In this document: one piece after another, positions 1 through 5,041 of the stretch | Layout: each line of letters opens with the position of its first letter | Position numbering within the stretch: position 1 is the stretch's first letter | Assembly (NCBI GenBank): GCA_947165105.1 | Contig: CAMUZC010000114.1 | Coordinates: 1 to 5,041 of the forward strand | Origin: an uncultured Lachnospiraceae bacterium | Lineage (GTDB): Bacteria > Bacillota_A > Clostridia > TANB77 > CAG-508 | Direction of reading: 5' to 3' | DNA length: 5,041 nt | Made by a program: the position numbers and the translations under genes | The notes under the pieces: model-generated | What the model saw: the letters and a program-made list of their open reading frames with translations, nothing else | The model's database searches: none | What the model was told of the DNA's origin: nothing

Positions 1-760
1 TTCTCTCATGATTTATATTTTGTTCCAAATAATTGTCTACTATATATCATTTTTGAAAATGCTTCATTTGAGACATTATTTTCATCATATAACGATATGA
101 TCTTATTCATTAAATTTCTTTTGCTATTAATGTAACATATTTATTTTCCCATATATTTGTTTGCGGATGACCATATTGCTACTCAATGTTCCTCAAATTT
201 ACAAAGAACTTATCGGATTTATAACTAAAGTATATCTCAGTTTAATCGACTTTAATTCCTTCCAGTTTGGTTGTGTTTCTTCTAATTGGGAGGAAACTCA
301 ACATTATTGAAATTTCTTTTATCGGTTTTGTTTACAATGTGTTCATTATTTTGCAGAGACCTTTATAATATTGAGAACAAAGTAGTTTCCTATCTATATA
401 TTCAGTTCAAGGTCGCGCATCCTATATTAACTGTCAGGGCCAAACTTTAGTTTTTTTGGTAATTTGTCATTTACTCATTTTATACCACGAATCATATGTA
501 ATAAGTGTGTATTTTAGTCTTTTTAAGGCTTTTGTTTATTTTTCTTCTTTGTGTTGTTTGGATTAGTGTTACATTATAAGAATTTTGAATTAGGGTTTCA
601 TTTTTCTTTGTTGCAGCTTCTCTTCTGGATTCTTAAGTTTCTTTTTTGACATATTCTAGATTCTTACGTTGCAAAAGTTTTTCTGAATTTTATTACTATG
701 ATTATTTCTGAATTTTGCTAAAAAAAAATCTAAATTTTTATTGCAACTTTATTTCTGAAT
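1..760. other. gene-free T-rich intergenic or intronic stretch
   Basis: The plus strand is T-rich and every frame is interrupted often by stops. The best short frames are 47 codons on plus (167-310) and 34 codons on minus (6-110); neither resembles a family I know. Two sites look like plant intron acceptors: TTGCAG at 351-356 after a T-rich run, and TTGCAG at 611-616 after a pyrimidine-rich tract. An AGGGTTT telo-box-like heptamer lies at 592-598. Together these could belong to the 5' leader or an intron of a gene, but no matching exon with coding character is visible. I treat the stretch as noncoding. Confidence 0.55.
592..598 (+). promoter_or_regulatory. telo-box-like AGGGTTT motif
   Basis: The heptamer AGGGTTT is followed by a T/C-rich run and a TTGCAG acceptor-like site ending at 616. 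Telo-box motifs are known in promoters and leaders of plant ribosomal-protein and cell-cycle genes, often near pyrimidine-rich leaders. Here no downstream coding region can be recognised, and a heptamer occurs by chance, so the regulatory role is inference only. Confidence 0.2.
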
Positions 761-765
761 TATGT
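649..765 (+). repeat. degenerate 71-bp tandem duplication with TTTCTGAATT motif
   Basis: The motif TTTCTGAATT occurs three times, starting at 680, 705 and 752. The first and third copies sit in a longer similar context: a tctaga/tctaaa block, then a T-rich run, then a ttgcaa block and then the motif, spaced about 71-72 bases apart. This suggests an old local duplication with an extra partial copy between. No function is implied. Confidence 0.4.
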
Positions 766-830
766 GTTCTCACGGAATTTCATATATTTTATTTTCAGTA
801 TTAAATAAATACAAACATTTGAAGAAAAAA

Positions 831-872
831 AATTCCTCTTTTATTTTTTTTGAGGGAATTCCTCTTTTATTT
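831..872 (+). repeat. 16-bp direct repeat, 26-bp spacing
   Basis: The 16-mer AATTCCTCTTTTATTT occurs at 831-846 and again at 857-872. The two copies are identical and separated by a T-rich 10-base spacer. It is a simple local duplication in AT-rich spacer; an open frame crossing it on either strand is therefore likely accidental. Confidence 0.7.
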
Positions 873-887
873 AAATGCAGTTTTGGT

Positions 888-924
888 CGAACCAAACCGT
901 ACACCATCGATTCAGTTTGGTTCG
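888..924. repeat. inverted repeat CGAACCAAAC / GTTTGGTTCG
   Basis: A perfect 10-base arm at 888-897 pairs with 915-924 across a 17-base loop. Strings built of aaccaaacc and its complement are, from general familiarity, common in Brassicaceae intergenic DNA. The element may be a small foldback relic or chance structure in a low-complexity motif. No T-run follows that would make it a terminator. Confidence 0.5.
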
Positions 925-939
925 TTTTCACTTTTAAAA

Positions 940-1300
940 AATGATAAAACCCAAACCTCATTTGACTTTGAAGAGCATGTAAATGGTAATTTAAAAAAAT
1001 CATTATAACAATCAATATTTTGAATAAAACACGTTTACTCAATAATATAAGTATTGTACTACCTCTCATACAAACAAAGTTGTAAAGAGTGTATATACAC
1101 ATTAATCAAAATATATCTATTTTAAAAGGGGCACTAGCCAACAAATGTGTATTTTTTTTTATGTTAATTTTAAACCGAACCTCCACTAGATAGAACTAGA
1201 AAATTAGGTGTAGAACATATACAGTGGCTAGACCTATGGGTTTTTAGATGCAATATTGCACATGTTAAAGCAACTGAAAGTAATAACTTCTTATTGAAAA
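940..1300. other. AT-rich spacer without recognisable gene
   Basis: I see no credible coding frame here. Small structures are a perfect 12-base palindrome GTGTATATACAC at 1089-1100 and a 7-base inverted pair CTAGCCA at 1134-1140 with TGGCTAG at 1225-1231. The 110-codon minus-strand open frame covering 770-1102 starts in this area. It has low-complexity composition, with lysine and phenylalanine runs read from A/T tracts, and crosses the direct and inverted repeats at 831-924. I do not call it a gene. Confidence 0.55.
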
Positions 1301-1378
1301 CAACTATTATTTATTAAAAAACTACACATTTAATATAAAATGCACAACAATTATTTATTACTAAGACCCATTTAATAT
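1301..1378 (+). repeat. diverged 42-44 bp tandem duplication
   Basis: Bases 1301-1336 and 1345-1378 share the same order of blocks: a caac start, then ttatttatta, then a short variable part, then catttaatat (1327-1336 and 1369-1378). The copies are offset by 42-44 bases with small gaps. It is a local duplication in noncoding DNA. Confidence 0.55.
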
Positions 1379-1443
1379 TTTTTGAAGTGTTGAGTTTGAG
1401 AGATTTTTTATTTTTTTAGTTAAATGGGGTTCAATTATGAACC
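1367..1443. repeat. nested small hairpins
   Basis: CCCATTTA at 1367-1374 pairs with TAAATGGG at 1421-1428 across a loop of about 46 bases. Immediately after, GGTTCA at 1428-1433 pairs with TGAACC at 1438-1443 over a 4-base loop, a compact perfect hairpin. Foldbacks of this size are typical of MITE remnants, but boundaries and target-site duplications are not clear. Confidence 0.35.
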
Positions 1444-1456
1444 AGCTGCATCACTT

Positions 1457-1464
1457 TATAAATG
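1457..1464 (+). promoter_or_regulatory. TATA-box-like TATAAATG
   Basis: TATAAATG lies in a locally less T-rich context, and an ATG in a favourable context (G at -3 and G at +4) follows at 1503. That ATG opens a frame of only 24 codons ending at 1577, rich in K, Q and N. The spacing would suit a plant core promoter with a short leader, but AT-rich DNA yields such matches often and no real product is recognised. Confidence 0.2.
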
Positions 1465-1469
1465 CATAA

Positions 1470-1640
1470 ATAAAAGGAAACAAGAACAAAAGGAGTTGGG
1501 GGATGGACCAAAACCTTCTCAATAAAGCTAAGCAAAAAGCTGAGGGGCAAACACCAAACCAAGAAAAAAGTAAATAACAAGAAAATAAAAAGTAAAGAAA
1601 ACCAAAAGAAAAATAAAAGGAACGAACTAAGAGAAAGTCC
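1470..1640 (+). other. A-rich, T-poor asymmetric stretch
   Basis: The plus strand here is dominated by A with some G, and T is scarce, unlike the T-rich left part of the window. The core from about 1557 to 1640 is nearly all A with scattered G, C and T. It contains the 24-codon frame at 1503-1577 but no longer coding region. Such asymmetry can mark a transcribed leader, a retroposed poly(A)-like tail or a nucleosome-poor tract; the sequence does not decide between them. Confidence 0.45.
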
Positions 1641-1760
1641 TTGAGTTATTCTGGTAACATATATACTCCTAGAGTTTGAAAGATTAAATCTTATTAAGTA
1701 TTAATTATAAGAGCAAGTGACATGTACATAGAGACTCATTTAAGCAACCAAAAGGAGAGG

Positions 1761-1779
1761 TCCATTGTGGATGCTCTAA
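1761..1779 (-). repeat. MITE-end-like motif (TTAGAGCATCCACAATGGA on minus)
   Basis: The minus strand reads TTAGAGCATCCACAATGGA, close to the gagcatc-caatgg type of terminus that I recall from many plant MITEs and related short elements. A partial match in the opposite orientation, AGAGCAT then a short gap then ATGG, is at 972-986, which would define an element of about 0.8 kb. A weaker alternative end is near 1709. No target-site duplication is visible at either pairing, so only the motif itself is reported. Confidence 0.3.
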
Positions 1780-1861
1780 CAATCGATTAACTTATTGATG
1801 AAAATTTTTGGTCGAAAATAATACAAAATAAATGCTTGCTGAAATTATCAATTTTTAAATA

Positions 1862-1902
1862 TTATTGTTATTATTATTATATTATTATTAATAATAATAA
1901 AT
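1862..1902. repeat. TTA/TAA microsatellite with 20-bp perfect palindrome
   Basis: A run of TTA-type triplets switches to TAA-type triplets. The switch point gives a perfect 20-base palindrome at 1880-1899, centred between 1889 and 1890. It can form a cruciform and is prone to length change. Plant AT-rich microsatellites of this kind are common in intergenic DNA. Confidence 0.85.
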
Positions 1903-2007
1903 ATTGATTTTTAATGTTTATTAGATATACTAATTAAATGTATCAATTAAGTTTGGTAACTAATTTTATATTTGATATTTTTTCGAGTTATCATGAAATT
2001 GGTATAA

Positions 2008-2185
2008 AGCTTACATCACCGCTTAGCAGTGACTAATCTTAGTTGGAAAACCTGTGGGATACATAAGACGAGTTCTCTCATCTCAGCCGAATATTTTCCA
2101 TACACATGAGGCAGAAATTGAACTGCTATCCACATACTTACGAGGCTCTAATCTATTATCAATTTGACCATTTTTTCCTAGGGTC
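2008..2185 (-). mobile_element. degenerate tRNA-derived SINE-like element
   Basis: Read on the minus strand, TGGTCAAATTG at 2170-2160 matches the Pol III A-box consensus TRGYNNARNNG at every position. AGTTCAATTTC at 2124-2114 matches 8 of 11 positions of the B-box consensus GGTTCGANTCC. The two start 46 bases apart, as in a tRNA gene. GCAG and CTGC (plus-strand 2123-2126 and 2111-2114) flank the B box like a T-arm stem with one base lost. The remaining roughly 100 bases of tRNA-unrelated body run to about 2017. A 9-base direct repeat AGCTTACAT at 2008-2016 and 2188-2196 may be the target-site duplication. No clear poly(A) or poly(T) tail is seen, so the 3' boundary is uncertain. The copy looks old and is probably inactive. 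Confidence 0.5.
2114..2170 (-). promoter_or_regulatory. internal Pol III promoter-like A and B boxes
   Basis: The A box lies at 2170-2160 (exact consensus fit) and the B box at 2124-2114 (8 of 11, with a G-to-A change in the central CGA). Order and spacing match type 2 Pol III promoters. The damaged B box suggests weak or no transcription today. Confidence 0.45.
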
Positions 2186-2659
2186 ATAGCTTACATGTTA
2201 ATTCCAGGTGTTCGTACAACCGGTTCATCCTTCAATATTCCATTGAAAATCAATGAAGCATTGATACATGGATTTGAAAAGAAAATACGAGACCTTAAAA
2301 TTGATATGAAGGCAGCAGAGAGAATCAAACACGAGACCTTAAAAGTAGTCCCAGGCCAAAACAAGTGGGTTAGATCAAACTTATTCATTGTGTTCCCTTA
2401 TTGACTTTGTTTATCCAAATAATTTGGAAAATATATAGATCTCCAAAAAAATCAAGAGCGAGGGATACTTGCTCAAACTTTGGACCCATTTGAGCACTTT
2501 AACAATATTATTCTATCGTTGTTTCCAGAAAACGAGAAGGAAAATATTAGCTTTGATTTGGTTTGTCAATCTGACCAAAATAAAAAGCTACAAAGCAAAT
2601 GGTATTCAATTGAGTTCTTGAATGATATTAACAGTTGCATATTTCAAACCACAAATTAA
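2168..2659 (+). pseudogene. degraded coding fragment, family not recognised
   Basis: One plus-strand frame stays open from 2168, with an ATG at 2195, to TGA at 2402-2404. It continues in the same frame past TAA at 2420-2422, and is then open for 78 codons to TAA at 2657-2659. Two stops 18 bases apart in 164 codons is unusual in DNA this AT-rich. The first part reads like protein (IPGVRTTGSSFNIPLKIN near its start, then a charged helix-like stretch). The second part contains LDPFEHFNNIILSLFPENEK and later SKWYSIEFLNDINSC. I could not assign a family. A short intron over the two stops does not work well: candidate GT-AG pairs there are under 80 bases and do not restore the frame. The SINE-like element abuts the upstream end and may have cut the gene. 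A chance open frame remains possible. Confidence 0.4.
2288..2344 (+). repeat. 13-bp direct repeat CGAGACCTTAAAA
   Basis: CGAGACCTTAAAA occurs at 2288-2300 and 2332-2344, 44 bases apart, inside the degraded coding fragment. The 44-base offset is not a multiple of three, so the two copies are read in different frames. This argues against a protein repeat and for a coincidence or a DNA-level duplication. Confidence 0.5.
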
Positions 2660-2706
2660 GATTTAAAGTTGGATGTCCAATAATATTGATGAGGAACATA
2701 TACCAA

Positions 2707-3418
2707 GGTATTGTGTTTCAAAATGAGAAACCCCACATCTTCATCCAAAACCTTAAGACAATATGTATATTACTCATCTCATTTATATGTTCATAAATAT
2801 CAAATCTTGCTGGCAATATAGAATTTTTACTCACACATGACAAATTAGCATTTCTCCCTTAAACGTGAGACTCTCTATGTCTATGATATGATGAAATAGT
2901 CAAATAAGGCCAGAGGCACAACATGGTAAAAAAGGTGGCTTGGTGGTGGTTTCATAGAGATGTGTTTTTTTTTCTCATTTATTTTATGAGAAGAGAGAAA
3001 TTAAATTAGAAAAATTATTCGAACTAGAAAGAAATGACAAGGAAAACGAGTGAGTTGTGGGTAGTTTTATGAGTTTGTTGAAGGAGTTGGATATTACTGA
3101 GTAATTATTCTACCAAAAATATTAGACTCATTAAAAATGTCACATCAATTTAAAATGTACAATAAACATGTATTTTTCAACTCAGCATAACACATAAACG
3201 TTTTTCCTTTGTCATATCCCACTAAAGACTAAAAGTGAAGGAACTTAAAATAATAGAGGTTAAATAAAAAAAAGTTATCGCCTTGACAAATAAAAATTGC
3301 ATGAAAGCGAACGACTTCCAAAATATAATATTTAACATAAAAAAATTAAACAAATGACATTCAAAAGCTAACAAAACAAATCATCATAATTTCGGGACTG
3401 CAAGTGTAACCTACATTG
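2707..3418 (+). repeat. tandem array copy 1 (about 0.71 kb)
   Basis: First of three head-to-tail noncoding copies. Anchors shared with the others include ccaaaaccttaag (with copy 3, near 2745), a TATA-like block at 2781-2788, gtgagactctctatgt at 2865, the agtcaaataagg then acaacatggt block near 2900-2927, ttgttgaaggagttg at 3075, and aactcagcataacac at 3179-3193. Compared with copies 2 and 3 it lacks about 50 bases between 2990 and 3075, including the ttttgtccatg block. It carries about 20 extra bases near 3265-3290. Similarity fades upstream of 2707, so the array seems to begin here. No coding frame is conserved among the copies. Confidence 0.8.
2781..2788 (-). promoter_or_regulatory. TATA-like block in array copy 1 (ATATAAAT on minus)
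   Basis: On the minus strand this reads ACATATAAATGAGATGA. The same block is kept in copies 2 and 3 while much of the surroundings has diverged. Placement upstream (on minus) of the cttaaggttttgga block recalls the TATA region of plant LTRs; promoter activity is inference. Confidence 0.3.
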
Positions 3419-3515
3419 GGTTGTATCTTTGCATTAGGCTAAAAGAAACTAGACAAATGATATCGACACCACAATTTCTCCCAAATTATTTAGGCACACG
3501 TTTGTGAGTCATCTC

Positions 3516-3523
3516 ACTTATAT
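3516..3523 (-). promoter_or_regulatory. TATA-like block in array copy 2 (ATATAAGT on minus)
   Basis: The minus strand reads AGATATAAGTGAGATGACTC, the equivalent of the block in copies 1 and 3 at offsets of 735 and 801 bases. The ATATAARTRAGATGA core is shared by all three. Confidence 0.3.
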
Positions 3524-3893
3524 CTTATTCAATATCTACTATTCCTTTCATTGTAGAACTTTAACTCTTATTTTACACGATAACATATCTCCCTCAAGTG
3601 TGACATTCTCTGTGTCCGTAATTACGTGACATAGCCAAATAAGGTCAAACCGATGTACAACATGATCAAAAAGGTAGATTAATGGTAATTTACTAAAAGT
3701 GTGTTTTTGTTCCTTTATTTCATGAGAAGAGATCAAAGAAATTAGAAGATGAAAAATAAATTTGAGATTGAGAGAACTGATACCGGTTAAAAAAAATAAG
3801 AATTGTGTATTTTGTCCATGAGGTTATAAAGAACGAAGTAAGTTGCAAGTGATTTTATGAAATTGTTGAAGGAGTTGAAGATTTTTGTGTAAT

Positions 3894-3963
3894 TAATTTA
3901 CCAAAAAGTTAGATTGCGTTAAAAAAACTAATTTACCAAAAAGTTAGATTCGGGTAAAAAAAC
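3894..3963 (+). repeat. private 35-bp tandem duplication within copy 2
   Basis: Bases 3894-3928 and 3929-3963 are two adjacent 35-base units. Both begin taatttaccaaaaagttaga and end in a poly-A run plus c; they differ only at a few positions (tgcgtt versus tcgggt). Copies 1 and 3 carry a single equivalent (near 3110 and 4717). The duplication therefore happened in copy 2 after the array formed and is relatively recent. Confidence 0.9.
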
Positions 3964-4218
3964 GCAACAACATATAAAGAATTTACTAAGCACATATTTT
4001 GTTAACTCAGCATAACACTTAAGTGTTTATCTATGGTTAAATTCCACCAAAGATCAAAGGATAAGGAATTTAATATCTTAGAGATTGATTAAAAAATATT
4101 GCATGAAAGTGAACAACACCCAAAAACATAAATTTGATATAAAAATTAAATAATTGGCATCCCAAAACTAACGAAACCGTTTATCGTAATGTTGAGAGTT
4201 CTAAGGGTGTCTACAGTA

Positions 4219-4999
4219 GGTTGGACTATCACATTAGGCTAAGTGAAACCACACAATTGTGATTGACATCACATCATTATCCAAAACCTTAAGGCATTAG
4301 GTGTATTGGTCATCTTACTTATATGTTTCTCAACGTCTACTTTGGCATCCAATAATGTGGAACTTTAAGTCACAATTTACACATGAACATATATCTCTAA
4401 AGTGTGAGACTCAATGCGTCTGTAATTTGTTGATAGTCAAATAAGGTTAGGCGAAGGCACAACATGGTTAAAAAAAATGGATTAATGGTGTTTTTGCGGA
4501 GGGAAGTTTGTGTTCCCATCTTTCATGAAACGAGAGAAATAAATTTAGCAACAATAAAATTAAATTAGAATATGAAAAGAAATTTGAACATGAAAGAAAT
4601 GATAAGGGAAAAAAATAGTGTGTGTTTTGTCCATGGAAGTATCGGAAATATAGCGAGTTACTGACAATTTTATGGGTCAGTTAAAAAGTGTTGGAAATTT
4701 AAGAGTAAATATTTCACCAAAAAATAGACTCGGTTAAAAAAACGCCACATCTTTATAAAATGTTTAATAATCATGTACTTTTTCAATTCAGCATAACACA
4801 TTTGTATTTTTCCATTCGCATGTTCGTTCACCCAAAGACCAAATATGGAGGTATTTGATATAATATTGATTGGATAAAAAAATTGTATGAAAGCAAATGA
4901 CATCCAAAAACTTATACTTGATATAAAAAGTTAAACAAATGAAATTCAAAAACTAAAAAAAAAAAATTAATGTTTAGAGTTCTGAGGGAGTCTACAATG
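4219..4999 (+). repeat. tandem array copy 3 (about 0.78 kb)
   Basis: Third copy. Anchors are atccaaaaccttaaggcatt near 4280, a TATA-like block at 4317-4324, gtgagactcaatgcgtc at 4404, agtcaaataagg near 4435, acaacatggttaaaaa near 4460, ttttgtccatgg near 4625, aattcagcataacac at 4785-4799 and gtatgaaagcaaatgacatcc near 4885. Its left part contains the fullest version of the block that is damaged in the other copies. The 77-codon minus-strand frame at 4670-4903 is not preserved in copies 1 and 2 and is not supported as a gene. Confidence 0.8.
4317..4324 (-). promoter_or_regulatory. TATA-like block in array copy 3 (ATATAAGT on minus)
   Basis: The minus strand reads ACATATAAGTAAGATGACC, followed further along by the cttaaggttttgga block. 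It lies downstream (on minus) of a ccacattattggat string, giving the order of elements I associate with plant retroelement LTR promoters. Confidence 0.3.
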
Positions 5000-5041
5000 G
5001 GTTGGACCATCACATTTGACTATGAGAAACTCCACAAGTGA
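5000..5041 (+). repeat. start of a fourth array copy, cut by the window edge
   Basis: The last 42 bases (ggttggaccatcacattt, then tatgagaaactccacaagtga) match the starts of copies 2 and 3 (3419 and 4219) and, for the gagaaac block, copy 1. The array therefore continues beyond the window. Confidence 0.65.

Larger units (their letters stand above)
3419..4218 (+). repeat. tandem array copy 2 (about 0.80 kb)
   Basis: Second copy. Anchors are the TATA-like block at 3516-3523, gtgacattctctgtgtcc at 3600, catgagaagag at 3721, ttttgtccatg near 3810, ttgttgaaggagttg at 3863, aactcagcataacac at 4004-4018 and gcatgaaagtgaacaac near 4102. The offset to copy 1 shifts from 735 bases at the left anchors to 825 after the internal duplication and back to about 800, so the indels can be placed. 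The 62-codon minus-strand frame at 3548-3736 is not kept in the other copies and is not a gene. Confidence 0.8.

Noticed and set aside
6..110. 34-codon minus-strand frame (MNKIISLYDENNVSNEAF...)
   Set aside because: Codons beyond it in the same frame remain mostly open but contain stops. It is too short and too AT-driven to call, though it could be the edge of a decayed coding region outside the window.
167..310. 47-codon plus-strand frame starting MTILLLNVPQIYKELIG
   Set aside because: It reads moderately like protein, but it is short, has no recognised family and lies in DNA with no other coding signal.
762..944. 60-codon plus-strand open frame
   Set aside because: It overlaps the same direct and inverted repeats on the other strand, has runs of K and F from A/T tracts, and shows no family resemblance.
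770..1102. 110-codon minus-strand open frame, the longest ATG-started frame
   Set aside because: Composition is low-complexity, with lysine and phenylalanine runs from A/T tracts, and no domain is recognisable. It crosses a 16-base direct repeat and a 10-base inverted repeat in spacer-like DNA.
2111..2180. Functional tRNA gene
   Set aside because: A and B boxes are present, but no acceptor-stem pairing or anticodon arm can be built and the T-arm has lost a base, so it is tRNA-derived rather than a tRNA gene.
2191..2388. 65-codon minus-strand frame
   Set aside because: It is antisense to the plus-strand frame that reads more like protein and continues for 164 codons; probably a shadow.
3548..3736. 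62-codon minus-strand frame in array copy 2
   Set aside because: The frame is not maintained at the equivalent positions of copies 1 and 3.
4670..4903. 77-codon minus-strand frame in array copy 3
   Set aside because: The equivalent parts of copies 1 and 2 carry indels that break it, including the 35-base duplication, so the frame is not under constraint.
2707..5041. CRISPR-like or short satellite array
   Set aside because: The repeat period is about 700-800 bases with no short repeat-spacer pattern, and the copies are diverged throughout.
2707..5041. Complete LTR retrotransposon
   Set aside because: No primer-binding site such as TGGTATCAGAGC, no polypurine tract with flanking LTR ends and no gag-pol coding sequence are visible.

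Overview
This window looks like intergenic, repeat-derived DNA from a plant nuclear genome. A Brassicaceae species is my best guess, from general familiarity with this style of AT-rich, low-complexity sequence and its aaccaaacc-type motif; no marker gene confirms it. No intact protein-coding gene is supported. The longest ATG-started open frame (110 codons, minus strand 770-1102) has low-complexity composition and no recognisable domain. I see no rRNA or tRNA gene, CRISPR array or bacterial operon structure.

Layout. Bases 1-760 are T-rich and gene-free on this reading, with isolated intron-acceptor-like sites and one telo-box-like AGGGTTT. Bases 760-1780 are AT-rich spacer with short direct repeats, small hairpins, a 42-44 bp tandem duplication, a strongly A-rich and T-poor stretch (about 1470-1640) and a MITE-end-like motif at 1761-1779. 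Bases 1860-1905 are a TTA/TAA microsatellite with a perfect palindrome. Bases about 2008-2185 hold a degenerate tRNA-derived SINE-like element on the minus strand, with Pol III A- and B-box-like sites at tRNA-like spacing. Bases 2168-2659 keep one plus-strand reading frame for 164 codons, broken only by two stops 18 bases apart. I read this as a degraded coding fragment of unrecognised family.

The right half (about 2707-5041) is the clearest structure: three diverged head-to-tail copies of a noncoding unit of about 0.7-0.8 kb, plus the first bases of a fourth copy at the right edge. The copies share ordered anchor blocks but differ by discrete events: a roughly 50-base loss and a 20-base gain in copy 1, and a private 35-base tandem duplication in copy 2. 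Each copy carries a TATA-like block on the minus strand, which recalls LTR-type promoter regions of plant retroelements. No primer-binding site, polyprotein or clean LTR ends are visible, so that origin is only inference.

Nothing here shows genes working together as a system. The points most worth a second look are the tandem array, the SINE-like element and the broken reading frame beside it.
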